The notes under the pieces are model-generated. The model was not told the origin of the DNA. It did not search any database and saw nothing but the letters and a program-made list of their open reading frames with translations. Position numbers and translations under genes: made by a program. Below are positions 24,012-32,725 of a DNA stretch of 35,220 nt, in pieces. Position 1 is the stretch's first letter; every line of letters begins with the position of its first letter. Source of the stretch: Lachnospiraceae bacterium (GTDB taxonomy: Bacteria; Bacillota; Clostridia; Lachnospirales; Lachnospiraceae); contig JAEEQL010000014.1 of NCBI GenBank assembly GCA_016285265.1, positions 1-35,220 on the forward strand, given 5' to 3'.

Positions 24012-24491
24012 TTATCCGCAGATTATATCCGCGGTCCTGCATCTTACTACGGAGATAAGATCTGCCGGAGAAAGTTCTATCTGAAGTCCCACCTTTCCGG
24101 CACTTACGAATATCTTCTCAAAGCCGGTCGCGGTTTCATGGATGAATGTGGGGAACTGCTTTTTCATTCCGATGGGAGAGCAGCCTCCGTGTACATATCC
24201 CGTAAGCGGAAGAAGATCCTTCTGCTTTATCATGTCAATGGACTTTTCGCCCGATGCCTTCGCTGCTTTTTTAAGATCAAGCTCTTCAGCTACAGGAACG
24301 ACGAACACATAATAACCGCCGCTCTTTCCCTGTGTGACAAGAGTCTTGAAGACCTTAGAGGTATCTTCGCCGAGTATGGCGGCTATCTGTTCACCCGTCA
24401 GGCCTGCATCGGGTTCATATGCGTGTGTCTCATATGGGATCTTCTTTCCGTCGAGAACACGGCATACATTTGTCTTATCTTCCTTTTTCAT
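24012..24491 (-). CDS. ybaK: Cys-tRNA(Pro)/Cys-tRNA(Cys) deacylase YbaK
   Basis: The 159-residue product has the classical YbaK sequence: VFKTLVTQG with the catalytic-site Lys, the YYVFVVPVAEELDLKKAAKA segment, and the GYVHGGCSPIGMKKQFP motif that marks bacterial YbaK. It clears Cys-tRNA-Pro produced by prolyl-tRNA synthetase. It is the last gene of the oxidoreductase/MFS operon, 15 bp after the aldo/keto reductase gene. This is the orthodox copy; the gene at 9134-9610 belongs to a different branch. Confidence 0.93.
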   Translation of the reverse strand: MKKEDKTNVCRVLDGKKIPYETHAYEPDAGLTGEQIAAILGEDTSKVFKTLVTQGKSGGYYVFVVPVAEELDLKKAAKASGEKSIDMIKQKDLLPLTGYVHGGCSPIGMKKQFPTFIHETATGFEKIFVSAGKVGLQIELSPADLISVVRCRTADIICG

Positions 24492-24506
24492 CCTGCTTAT
24501 CTGTCC

Positions 24507-25628
24507 TTACTTTCCGAGCACTTCAGCCGCTTCCTTCATCAGGTCGATGATGGGCAGATGCTGGGGACATACCCTTTCGCACTGACCGCATCCGATACAA
24601 TCCGAAGCCTTGCCGTATCTCTGAATGAGTCCGTTGTAGAAATTCTTGGATCTCCAGTCATCGGGATAACGGCGAAGGGTATTCATGGTCCTGAAGACAT
24701 CGGGAATGCTTATCCTCATCGGGCATCCGTCGCAGCAGTACTTGCAGGCGGTACATCCGATCTGGGGGATAGCCATCAGCTCATTCGTAACTTCATCTAC
24801 GATCGCGATCTCGTCTTCGGTCATAGGTTCGAAGTTCGTAAATGTTCCTATATTGTCATCCATCTGTTCTTCGTTGGACATTCCCGACAGAACTGTCATG
24901 ACTCCGGGAAGGGAAGCGACAAAGCGCAGTGCCCATGATGCGACCGACTTATCCGGCCTGCGAGCCTTGAACTTTGCATCGATCTCGGGAGAAAAGCCTG
25001 CGAGCATTCCACCCCTTACGGGTTCCATTACGATGATGGGAATATTTCTTTCGTGAAGTATATCATACAGCTCCTGCGAGCGCACGACAGGATTTGTCCT
25101 GTCGAGATAGTTGAGCTGGATCTGCACGAATTCAACTTCGGGATGATCGTCAAGGATCTTCACCAAAAGCTCGGGACTTCCGTGGAAGGAGAATCCGAAA
25201 TGGGTGATCTTGCCCTCTTCCTTCTTCTTAAGTCCCCAGCTGAAGCAGTCATACTTTTCGTAGACATCGTAGTTATTGCCTTCTTCGATCGAATGGAGAA
25301 GATAGAAATCGAAATGATCCACGCCGGCTCTTTCGCACTGTTCGTTAAAGATCCTCTCGATGTCCTCTTCCTTCCTGATCTCCCATGCGGGAAGCTTGGT
25401 CGCTATCATGAAGCTGTCCCTGGGGTATCTCTTTACGAGTGCCTCTCTTGCAGCCACCTCGGACTTTCCTCCGTGATAGACATATGCGGTATCGAAATAG
25501 TTCATTCCCGCTTTCATATACTTATCAACCATGTTGCAGACCTGCTCATGATCGATTACTCCGTCCTTTTCGGGAAGACGCATAAGTCCGAATCCGAGCT
25601 TGGGCATTTTGTTAAGATCGATACTCAT
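24507..25628 (-). CDS. Aldo/keto reductase with C-terminal 4Fe-4S ferredoxin-like region
   Basis: The 373-residue product starts with an AKR barrel (GFGLMRLPEKDG, NYFDTAYVYHGGKSE with catalytic Asp and Tyr, ATKLPAW with Lys, FYLLHS with His) and ends with two Cys clusters, CTACKYCCDGCP and CIGCGQCERVCP, enough for one or two 4Fe-4S clusters. This fusion class is common in anaerobic Firmicutes and is predicted to link AKR chemistry to ferredoxin-type electron transfer. AGGAAAGGAG is a strong ribosome site. The start overlaps the MFS gene by 17 bp. Confidence 0.95.
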   Translation of the reverse strand: MSIDLNKMPKLGFGLMRLPEKDGVIDHEQVCNMVDKYMKAGMNYFDTAYVYHGGKSEVAAREALVKRYPRDSFMIATKLPAWEIRKEEDIERIFNEQCERAGVDHFDFYLLHSIEEGNNYDVYEKYDCFSWGLKKKEEGKITHFGFSFHGSPELLVKILDDHPEVEFVQIQLNYLDRTNPVVRSQELYDILHERNIPIIVMEPVRGGMLAGFSPEIDAKFKARRPDKSVASWALRFVASLPGVMTVLSGMSNEEQMDDNIGTFTNFEPMTEDEIAIVDEVTNELMAIPQIGCTACKYCCDGCPMRISIPDVFRTMNTLRRYPDDWRSKNFYNGLIQRYGKASDCIGCGQCERVCPQHLPIIDLMKEAAEVLGK

Positions 25629-26832
25629 AAGGCTGATCTCCTTTCCTGTCCGGGCTCCTCAGAGCCGCAAATGAAATTAACACTCCCACAAAACAAACCG
25701 CCGTGCCGGTTATCAGCATCGGTCTCATTCCGAGATTATCCAGGATGACTCCGCTGATAAGATTTGAAAAAACTCCGCCTATGGTGATGGCACTCGTCAC
25801 ATAGGCCTGACCCTTTACCTGATCGTTTTCAGCCATGGTATGACTGACATAATACGCTCCCGCGGGAATGAACACCGCATATGCAAAGAGCTGGAACGAC
25901 TGGCTTACGAACATCCAGACCATATTACGTGCGAAGATGAGGATAAGTATCTTGACGAAAAACGCAGCCCCCGAAAAGACGAGCAGCTTCGCCGGTGAAA
26001 CCTTCCTGAGCACAAATCCTATCAGTGCCATAACGGGAAGTTCCAGAATGGCCTGAAGGAAATTGGAATATCCGAGCTCCGTCTCGCCTCCGCCCAGGGC
26101 CCTTATGATCTGGATCATAAAATCATTGATCATATTGTGGGCGAAAAAGAAACATATCGATGCAATGACAAAAAGAAAAAATGCGGGATATTCGCGGAAG
26201 AAATCCGTAACCTTGCCGTGGGTTTCTTCTGTTCCTGCGGTTCCTTCCGCCGGTTCTCCGGCTTCCGCTTCGCCTGCCGGTCTGTAGAAAAAGACGGCTG
26301 CTGCAGATACCGCCATTATGATCACGGTCACCGCAGGCAGCAGATCCGCTCCCTTTGCCTCCACCGCCCTTCCGATAAATGCGGATGTAACGGCAAAGCC
26401 TGCCGAACCGAGACCTCTTGCAAGTCCGTACACAATGTCGCAACCCTTCTTCCGGTATTCAAAGCAGAGCGCGGTCATGACGGGCTGGTACGCAAACTGG
26501 ATCATATAGATAAGCGCATAGATTATGAAGATCACCGGCTTTGAGTCCGTAATGAAACGCAGAAGCACGGACCCTGTGAGGATCACGATACAGGAGATCA
26601 GTATGAATCTTCTGTTGGTCAGCCATCCTTTTTTATCTATCACATCGGCTATGAACGGCTGGAACAGAGCCGAGGTGATATTGGCAGTCGCAAGCAGGAT
26701 ACCTACCTCTGTATTTGAAAAGCCCCTGGACATCAGGAAAACCGCAGCGCATGCATGGACCGTACAGAATGCGGCAAAGTAAGCGATGTTCAGGAAAGCA
26801 TAACCGGTTGTCCAAAGTGCTTTTTTATTCAT
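25612..26832 (-). CDS. MFS transporter (MFS_1-like, 12 TM)
   Basis: The 406-residue product is a 12-helix major facilitator. The first loop contains F-S-N-T-E-V-G and FIADVIDKKG, followed by NRRFIL (MFS motif A region). It resembles the LacY/nucleoside-symporter-like MFS group (MFS_1_like) rather than drug exporters. It sits between a Gfo/Idh/MocA dehydrogenase and an aldo/keto reductase, both enzymes of sugar or polyol metabolism, so uptake of a sugar or a related compound is inferred. Its end overlaps the AKR gene by 17 bp. The substrate cannot be read from sequence. Confidence 0.9.
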   Translation of the reverse strand: MNKKALWTTGYAFLNIAYFAAFCTVHACAAVFLMSRGFSNTEVGILLATANITSALFQPFIADVIDKKGWLTNRRFILISCIVILTGSVLLRFITDSKPVIFIIYALIYMIQFAYQPVMTALCFEYRKKGCDIVYGLARGLGSAGFAVTSAFIGRAVEAKGADLLPAVTVIIMAVSAAAVFFYRPAGEAEAGEPAEGTAGTEETHGKVTDFFREYPAFFLFVIASICFFFAHNMINDFMIQIIRALGGGETELGYSNFLQAILELPVMALIGFVLRKVSPAKLLVFSGAAFFVKILILIFARNMVWMFVSQSFQLFAYAVFIPAGAYYVSHTMAENDQVKGQAYVTSAITIGGVFSNLISGVILDNLGMRPMLITGTAVCFVGVLISFAALRSPDRKGDQPYEYRS

Positions 26833-26862
26833 GTCTCCGGGATATTAATCTTATCCGTCCCC

Positions 26863-27834
26863 TCAATATCCTATTTTATCAAATATCTCGTCGAGCAGTC
26901 TTGCATTCTTTATCGAAAACTCCGCACTGATGTGAGGTTCCTCTCCGTTTTCGATGCAGCGGGAAAGCTGCTCGGCCTCAAGCGTGTAGTTCTGCTTAAC
27001 ATAGAGCTTGCGCTTTATCTCCTTGCCATCCGCGATAACGCAGTACGAAAGATCGCCGGACTGATTGTATTCCACATCCGAAACTATAACACCCTTGCTT
27101 CCGTGAATGTAGAGCTTATCCTTTCTGGAATTACAGCCGGGAGTAAAATTCATTCCCACGTTGAAGGATGCCCTGATCTTCTTATCTATCTTGAGAAGTG
27201 CGGATGCGAACACATCAACATCCGTCTCTCCGAATTCCGCGTCTGCAAATACAAGCTCGATGTCACCGTCAAAAAGTCTCCTGATCATCGTGGTGCAATA
27301 GCATCCGAGATCGTAGACCGCTCCGCCGCCCAGTTCCTTGTGAAGACGGAAGTCCTCGATATATCCCTGTGTAAGGAATTCGGTCTCCATATAATCGACT
27401 TCTCCGATGATGCCGCTTTCAAGGTCAAGCTTAAGCGAATCGATGTAAGGACTGTGAAGATAAGCATAGGCCTCCATCAGGATCTTTCCTTCTTCCTTTG
27501 CGACAGCGAACATCTCCTCCGCTTCCCCGGCATTCATCGCAAGGGGCTTTTCGCAGAGAACATTCTTTCCGGCTCTGAGTGCCTTGATGACCCACTCCTT
27601 GTGGATGTTGTTGGGAAGAGGAATATAAACAGCCTGCACATCGGGATCTTCGAGAAGCTTGTCGTATCCGACATATCCCTTTACAAAACCGAATTCCTGC
27701 TTGTAGCTTTCCACCTTCTTCGGATCTCTTCCGGCGATGGCATAAAGCTCGCAGTTCTCACCTTCCTTTATACCCGGAATGGTGCAGTGTTTTGCAATAT
27801 TAGCGGTTCCGAGGATTCCCCATTTGACAGCCAT
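26863..27834 (-). CDS. Gfo/Idh/MocA family oxidoreductase
   Basis: The product of about 323 residues starts with the NAD(P) Rossmann motif WGILGTANIA, contains the strongly conserved EKP motif in VLCEKPLAMN with the catalytic-domain Lys, and continues with the family's beta-sheet domain (GGAVYDLGCYCTT, where the Asp and the second-shell residues are expected). It should oxidise or reduce a sugar or inositol-type substrate. The frame runs to 27855, but GGAG precedes the ATG at 27834. It is first in the operon with the MFS, AKR and YbaK genes. Confidence 0.93.
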   Translation of the reverse strand: MAVKWGILGTANIAKHCTIPGIKEGENCELYAIAGRDPKKVESYKQEFGFVKGYVGYDKLLEDPDVQAVYIPLPNNIHKEWVIKALRAGKNVLCEKPLAMNAGEAEEMFAVAKEEGKILMEAYAYLHSPYIDSLKLDLESGIIGEVDYMETEFLTQGYIEDFRLHKELGGGAVYDLGCYCTTMIRRLFDGDIELVFADAEFGETDVDVFASALLKIDKKIRASFNVGMNFTPGCNSRKDKLYIHGSKGVIVSDVEYNQSGDLSYCVIADGKEIKRKLYVKQNYTLEAEQLSRCIENGEEPHISAEFSIKNARLLDEIFDKIGY

Positions 27835-27855
27835 ATCATTCTCCTTTACTCGCAT

Positions 27856-27869
27856 AGGTCCCGAGACCT
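27856..27869. promoter_or_regulatory. Small palindrome ahead of the Gfo/Idh/MocA gene
   Basis: AGGTC (27856-27860) and GACCT (27865-27869) flank four bases; another copy of AGGTC follows directly on the minus strand. It lies between a possible promoter (TAGAAT, minus strand) and the ribosome site of the operon, a place suited to a repressor. Confidence 0.35.
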
Positions 27870-27938
27870 GACCTGTCTTTATATATCATTCTACAAAGTA
27901 TGGCCGGCAGATACACATGATTTTTGGCAGAAAAATCA

Positions 27939-29570
27939 TCATTTTTTGTCATTGACCGGGCCGACGATCTCCTCATAAAGATCGAGTCCGAAGCTGGTAA
28001 GCTCGGGTGCGTGGGGGATCATGCGGAATGTCCTGCGCCCGTCCTCTTTTCTCTCGGCGGAAAGGAACTGCACTCCGGATTCCGGACGCCCCTGCGTCTC
28101 ATCATGCATTCGCCTCGCAAAGGAAAGAAGATGCGTGACCGTAAGTATCTTAACGCCCGATTCCCTGAGCGCCCTGATTATGTCGTATGCAATGACGGAG
28201 CCTTCCTTTTCCGTCGTGGTTGCGAAGGATTCGTTCAAAAGGACAAGCGATCCGTCACCGATCCGGTCGATGATACCGCTCATTCGTTTCAGCTCTTCAT
28301 CGAGCCTTCCGCTGTTCATCTCGCTGTCTTCCCTGCGGGTGAAGTGAACGAAGAGATTCGGGAATATCCCGCTTGAGAATGATTTCGCCATTACGGGAAG
28401 TCCGCACTGCATCATGACCTGTGCGATACCTATACTCCTTAAGAAGGTTGATTTGCCTCCCTGGTTGGCTCCGGTGATGATAACAAGATCCTTACCCGCA
28501 AGGGACATCGTGTTTCCGACAACCGTGACATGATGCTGCATCGACATCACGAGTTCCCTGAGTTCTTCAAACTTCAGATCATTCCGGTCGCAGACCCCGG
28601 GATAGCACCACTCTCCGCCGACTCTTTCCATCTGCTCTTTGAGCTGTACCGCTGCCAGATAGAATGCGCTCTGGAACCTCAGCCTGTCAAAGAAAGTACG
28701 GAACTCTTCAAGCTCGCTCTTAAGCTCCTCCGTGATATAGCTTACTATTCCAAATTCAAGCTGCTGTACCTGCTCGTCGATATTCTGGTCTCCCACCGTG
28801 GAAAACGAATCCGGTGTCAGGGAGTTTTTGAATTCACGGATCTTGTACTTGGCACTTCCGCGCTTATAGAATTTCTCGCTTCGGGATGATACTTCCTCAA
28901 GCTTAAGAGAGCTGAATTTCAGTCCGTCCTCAAGTCCGCTCTCCATCACGATCCTCGGTCTTACGACCTGCTCTCGCCCCTCATCCTCTTCATCCGATCC
29001 GTCCGTGTAAAAGGAAATATCTCCGAGAACACTCTTCACAAATTCTTCGCGTTCCGCGGAATATGTCTTCAGAAACTCTGTTTTGAAAGCACCCAGTCCG
29101 GCGGAACTTAAGTCATCACGCTCCGACAAAAGCGTTCTTATCGCCGAGAGCGAATCGATGAACAGATGCAGAACCTTTATATCTTCCGTAAGTCTTGTAA
29201 CGGGATTGCTCTGCTGAAGTTTTTCCCTTCCGCCTCTTCCGAGCGTGTTCCACTTGCGGATCACATCACTGCAGATCTCGTACAGAGAACGTATAAGTTC
29301 CTCGTGTGAGATGCAGTCCTTAATTATCTCCTGACGGAACTTTATCTCACCTGCGGACTCAAGCGGGATCATCATGACATTCCTGAGAGTCTCCATCAGA
29401 TAAGTGTCTTCTTTTTCGACGCTCTTAAGCTTTCCGTTTTCGAATACAAGCCTCTTGGCTGCGGAAAGGATGAGCGTCTTTAATCCGAGGTCGCCGATTA
29501 TGCTCTCGGTATCATAATATTTTTCTCTCTCAGACCTTTCGCGGTCCTTATATAACAGGCATACCTTCAT
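27939..29570 (-). CDS. MutS-like ATPase (second of tandem pair)
   Basis: The 543-residue product has the core lever/clamp helices and ATPase of the MutS family but no N-terminal mismatch-binding or connector domain. Walker A is TGANQGGKST (366-375), Walker B SLVLLNESFATT (441-452), and the His loop TVTH (477-480). The first 350 residues are helical and charged. It is longer than the ATPase core alone but much shorter than MutS (about 850) and lacks the Smr domain of MutS2. Its ATG overlaps the stop of the neighbouring MutS-like gene by 4 bp, so the two are translationally coupled and probably form a heterodimer. The role is unknown; branched-DNA or nucleoprotein remodelling is a guess. Confidence 0.88.
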   Translation of the reverse strand: MKVCLLYKDRERSEREKYYDTESIIGDLGLKTLILSAAKRLVFENGKLKSVEKEDTYLMETLRNVMMIPLESAGEIKFRQEIIKDCISHEELIRSLYEICSDVIRKWNTLGRGGREKLQQSNPVTRLTEDIKVLHLFIDSLSAIRTLLSERDDLSSAGLGAFKTEFLKTYSAEREEFVKSVLGDISFYTDGSDEEDEGREQVVRPRIVMESGLEDGLKFSSLKLEEVSSRSEKFYKRGSAKYKIREFKNSLTPDSFSTVGDQNIDEQVQQLEFGIVSYITEELKSELEEFRTFFDRLRFQSAFYLAAVQLKEQMERVGGEWCYPGVCDRNDLKFEELRELVMSMQHHVTVVGNTMSLAGKDLVIITGANQGGKSTFLRSIGIAQVMMQCGLPVMAKSFSSGIFPNLFVHFTRREDSEMNSGRLDEELKRMSGIIDRIGDGSLVLLNESFATTTEKEGSVIAYDIIRALRESGVKILTVTHLLSFARRMHDETQGRPESGVQFLSAERKEDGRRTFRMIPHAPELTSFGLDLYEEIVGPVNDKK

Positions 29571-31096
29571 AAGCGCTCCTTCAGCTGCTCGTATGTCAGC
29601 CTGTATTTATTCACGACATTTTCCGCACATGCGGTATCATCCGCTTCGCCCCTTACGATCCTGTAGGTCTGAACCCTGTGATCATCCAGCGTTGCCTTGA
29701 GGCTTACAACGCCTTCGCCCGCAGAACAGAGTTCGCGAAGATGCGTGACATAGATGCCCATGCATCCAAGGGCCATAAAATGCTCCAGCACGTTCCTTCC
29801 CATGATCTCCGCATCATAGCTCGCCGCAGTCGTGAAGAGTTCGTTGATGACCACGAAGGTTCCATACTTTTGCTGTTCCATCATCGGAGCGAGCCTCACA
29901 AGCTCCTCTTTAAGTTTTCCGCGTCCCGTCTCAACACTTTCCTCTACGGAAAAGTGCGTCTGAATATCCGGGAAGAAAGGAACGTTTGCGGACTCAGCCG
30001 GAACATCGAATCCCATCTGCGCAAGGTAAACGAGCTGCCCGAGACTTCTTGCAAATGTCGTCTTGCCGCCCTGATTGGGACCCGTAAGCACAAAGAACTT
30101 CTCACCGGCTTCATATCCGAAATCATTCGGAACGACTTCTTTGTCCTTGGCCCTGTTGGCAAGCGCAAGGGCCATATCGTATAGTCCCTTTGCTTCCATT
30201 CTCTTACCCTCATCCGTCTCCGGCTCGGTGAACTTAAAGCCCGACTCTTCCATGTCGATCTGAAGCGATCGGTAGGACAGATAGAAGATAACTTCCCTTT
30301 CGAATCTGTGCAGTACTTCCTTTTCATACCCTTCGGACATCTCTGCGGTCTGTTCGATCAGTGCAAAGATCCCGGGCTTTTTCTTCTGTATGATCTCCAG
30401 ACAGGATTTTTCGATCTCTGTAAGCGTGGGATCCGCGATGAAAGGATTCCGGAGGCTTCTTACTTCCCCGCCTCTCTTTTCCCTGAGCATCTTACCGTAG
30501 CTTCCTTCATCCGGTAATTCTTTCAGTTCCACGCTCATCCTGTCCCTGTCATATGTGATCACAAAGCGGAGCGCCCTTATCTCTTCAAGCGTCTTTTCTA
30601 TCTGCTCCCGCAGTCTTCGGTATTCAACGCTTTCGAGTATCTCCTTCAGAGCGGAAAGGAAACCCTTCATTCCGCCTGAAGTAAGCCCTGCGGATTCCAG
30701 CGACTTTGCAAGCTCTTCATAGACATCACAATACGATCCGACCTCCCTTATCTGCCAGACGTATCTTTGCAGAGGGATGCGGACCTTTTCTTTTTCCCTG
30801 CGGATGTTTTCGATTTTCTCAAGATCTTCGGTGAATTTTACGAGCGCCGCATATACTTCATCCTTCCTGATGTCCCTGTATACGGCACGGCGATAAGAAA
30901 CTTCCTCCGGAGACTGAGGAATATACCTGAAATACTTTTTGACGTCCCTGCCCCATTTGACGGTGAGTCTGTCTATCACCTGATCCAGATTCAGATCCCG
31001 GAAAAATGGTGCGGACTCCAGGGGCTCGAATTCCCTTGAATCGGGGTTCAGTATACTGAACCCCGCCGTGTTGTCACTTGATGCTCTGTTCCCCAT
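29567..31096 (-). CDS. MutS-like ATPase (first of tandem pair)
   Basis: The product of about 509 residues resembles its partner in layout but not closely in sequence. Walker A is TGPNQGGKTT (338-347), Walker B GTFVVINELFTTA (about 412-424) and the His loop YVTHLREL. The N-terminal 330 residues are helical with coiled-coil character and no mismatch-recognition domain. The frame runs to 31129, but a -10 (TAGAAT at 31128-31133) overlaps that ATG, and GAGGG lies 6 bases before the ATG at 31096. It is co-transcribed with the partner. Neither MutL nor other repair genes lie nearby. Confidence 0.88.
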   Translation of the reverse strand: MGNRASSDNTAGFSILNPDSREFEPLESAPFFRDLNLDQVIDRLTVKWGRDVKKYFRYIPQSPEEVSYRRAVYRDIRKDEVYAALVKFTEDLEKIENIRREKEKVRIPLQRYVWQIREVGSYCDVYEELAKSLESAGLTSGGMKGFLSALKEILESVEYRRLREQIEKTLEEIRALRFVITYDRDRMSVELKELPDEGSYGKMLREKRGGEVRSLRNPFIADPTLTEIEKSCLEIIQKKKPGIFALIEQTAEMSEGYEKEVLHRFEREVIFYLSYRSLQIDMEESGFKFTEPETDEGKRMEAKGLYDMALALANRAKDKEVVPNDFGYEAGEKFFVLTGPNQGGKTTFARSLGQLVYLAQMGFDVPAESANVPFFPDIQTHFSVEESVETGRGKLKEELVRLAPMMEQQKYGTFVVINELFTTAASYDAEIMGRNVLEHFMALGCMGIYVTHLRELCSAGEGVVSLKATLDDHRVQTYRIVRGEADDTACAENVVNKYRLTYEQLKERL

Positions 31097-31127
31097 GAAA
31101 TACCCTCTGTTTCTCCCCCGTATTTTC

Positions 31128-31155
31128 ATTCTAACAGATTAAGCGGGTATTTCAA
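31128..31155 (-). promoter_or_regulatory. Promoter of the MutS-like pair
   Basis: On the minus strand, -35 TTGAAA (31150-31155) and -10 TAGAAT (31128-31133) are separated by 16 bp. The TSS is about 25 bases before the chosen start codon. Confidence 0.68.
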
Positions 31156-31163
31156 TTATGTAA

Positions 31164-31958
31164 TCAGCTTGCGAGGTCGCGCTTATTGTAGTAAAAGAAG
31201 GCGAAGAACACGCCGCATATCATGACTGCCACAGCCAGACAGATCGCACCGGTCGGAGTATCGGCATCGGTGAAGATCTCGGCCGCATTGACGTACGAAT
31301 AAGGACCAACAAAGAGGTAATCCTTAAGATCCGGGACAACTCTTCCGATAACATCGTAGAAATAGAAGAACATTGCGAGTGCGATTCCCATTCCCATACG
31401 GTTCTTCCATGACAGAGCCGAGATACCGAAGCAGATTCCGGCAACCTCGAAATTCATGAGCATCTGTCTTCCCATGAATGTCATAAACTGCGCCGTGGGA
31501 AGTTCCTCTCCGAGTGCGGCAAATCCGATGGCATAGAAAATTCCGCAGATGAGAGTAAAGAAAACCAGGTAAACCGCAACGCATAACCCCTTGGCGATGA
31601 GCACCTTGGTTCTGGATACCGGAAGCGAGAAAAGGAATTCGCCGGAGTGACCTTCTTCTTCCTTTGATATGATGCCGATAGCAAGTATCGCTGCGAACAT
31701 TCCTCCGCCCAGACCGTGAACCGTTCCCACCTCCGTTGCGAAGTAGCCTTTCAGGGTCGCGATGCTGAGAGTGCTCATTCCGAAGGCGTCGGAGAATGCG
31801 CCCATATTGGAGAACGCATCAGCCATATCCTTCATCTCTCCCTGCATGCTCGAATAGAGAAGAATGCAAGCGAGTCCAAGAAGGCCAACGGACAGGCTCC
31901 ATATAAGGAAGCTCTTAAGATTCAGTTTTAATTCTTTTGCCAGTATGTGTTTCATCAC
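31164..31958 (-). CDS. ABC-2 type transporter permease
   Basis: The 264-residue product has about six membrane helices (for example residues 19-36, 80-98, 115-140, 180-200, 236-256) and an amphipathic N-terminus (MKHILAKELKLNLKSFLIW), as in ABC-2 permeases. It overlaps the ATP-binding subunit gene by 4 bp (ATGA at 31955-31958) and would pair with it. Permeases of this group often give resistance to antimicrobial peptides or export peptides and lipids. The LytTR-DUF3021 genes lie upstream, but a terminator stands between them and this pair. Confidence 0.9.
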   Translation of the reverse strand: MMKHILAKELKLNLKSFLIWSLSVGLLGLACILLYSSMQGEMKDMADAFSNMGAFSDAFGMSTLSIATLKGYFATEVGTVHGLGGGMFAAILAIGIISKEEEGHSGEFLFSLPVSRTKVLIAKGLCVAVYLVFFTLICGIFYAIGFAALGEELPTAQFMTFMGRQMLMNFEVAGICFGISALSWKNRMGMGIALAMFFYFYDVIGRVVPDLKDYLFVGPYSYVNAAEIFTDADTPTGAICLAVAVMICGVFFAFFYYNKRDLAS

Positions 31959-32650
31959 TTTTCCTCCTCATCTTCGTAGAAGGCAAGAAATGTATCATCA
32001 TCGATCTTCGGTGAATCAAGCATTGTCAGCCTGCCGTCGCGCATTATCGCAGCGGTTTTGCAATACCTGTTGACCTCCGAAAGAACATGCGTCGAAAGAA
32101 GACAGGTCGCTCCCTTTTCCACATATTCGTTAATAAGTTCGAAAAAGTGCTTCTGCACCAGCGGATCGAGTCCGGAGGTCGGTTCGTCGAATATAAAGAG
32201 CTTCGGCTTATGCTGCATCGCACAGACGATGCTGACCTTTTTTCTGTTTCCGAGGGAAAGCTCCTTGATACGTTTGTCGGTATTTACTTTCAGCTTTTCA
32301 CAGATCTTGCCCGCTTCCTCGGAGCAGTCAAGCTCCCTTACATCGGCGGCATATTTTATAACGTCGGACACCTTCATGGTGTTGTAGAACCAAGCCTCGG
32401 AAGGCATGTAGCCTACCTCCTTCAGGATCTTCTCGTGATCTGTTACGGAATCCATACCGAGAATCTTGATGCTTCCCTCATTGAATTTCAGGAATCCGAG
32501 CATGGAACGGATCGTTGTGGACTTACCGGCACCGTTGGGACCGAGGAATCCGAAGATATCTCCTTTCTTTACGTCCAGTGATACATCGATGACGCCCCTG
32601 TTCTTGCCGTAGCTTTTGGTCAGATTTCTGATCTCGATGACGTTTTCCAT
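31955..32650 (-). CDS. ABC transporter ATP-binding protein
   Basis: The 231-residue ATPase has Walker A GPNGAGKST (about 38-46), a degenerate signature LSLGNRKK in place of LSGGQ (about 136-143), Walker B LFIFDEPTSGLD and H-loop THV. The LSLGN form is usual in BcrA/YtrB-like ATPases that partner ABC-2 permeases. The start has an AAAGGAG ribosome site, and the permease follows with a 4-bp overlap. A weak promoter is visible at 32675-32703. Confidence 0.95.
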   Translation of the reverse strand: MENVIEIRNLTKSYGKNRGVIDVSLDVKKGDIFGFLGPNGAGKSTTIRSMLGFLKFNEGSIKILGMDSVTDHEKILKEVGYMPSEAWFYNTMKVSDVIKYAADVRELDCSEEAGKICEKLKVNTDKRIKELSLGNRKKVSIVCAMQHKPKLFIFDEPTSGLDPLVQKHFFELINEYVEKGATCLLSTHVLSEVNRYCKTAAIMRDGRLTMLDSPKIDDDTFLAFYEDEEEK

Positions 32651-32674
32651 ATGCTGCTCCTTTCTGTGATTCTA

Positions 32675-32703
32675 TTATTAGCAGCAAAATAATACGGGAA
32701 CAA
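32675..32703 (-). promoter_or_regulatory. Possible promoter for the ABC-2 transporter genes
   Basis: On the minus strand, -35 TTGTTC (32698-32703) and -10 TAATAA (32675-32680) are separated by 17 bp. The -35 lies within the terminator stem of the upstream operon. Confidence 0.4.
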
Positions 32704-32717
32704 TGCCTGTTCCCGTA
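32681..32717 (-). terminator. Terminator of the LytTR-DUF3021 operon
   Basis: Perfect 10-bp stem TACGGGAACA/TGTTCCCGTA (32693-32702 with 32708-32717), 5-base loop, then TTATTTTG on the minus strand. It lies eight bases past the DUF3021 stop. Confidence 0.75.
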
Positions 32718-32725
32718 AGATGCAC

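Noticed and set aside
27917-27939. AT-rich 9-bp hairpin after the MutS-like pair as a terminator
   Set aside because: The T-run follows on the plus strand only, where no gene precedes; on the minus strand no T-run follows, so termination there is unproven.
26755-27978. A 407-codon open frame on the plus strand
   Set aside because: It runs antisense across the clear Gfo/Idh/MocA gene, has no ribosome site and no recognisable domain; it is a shadow of that gene's codon bias.
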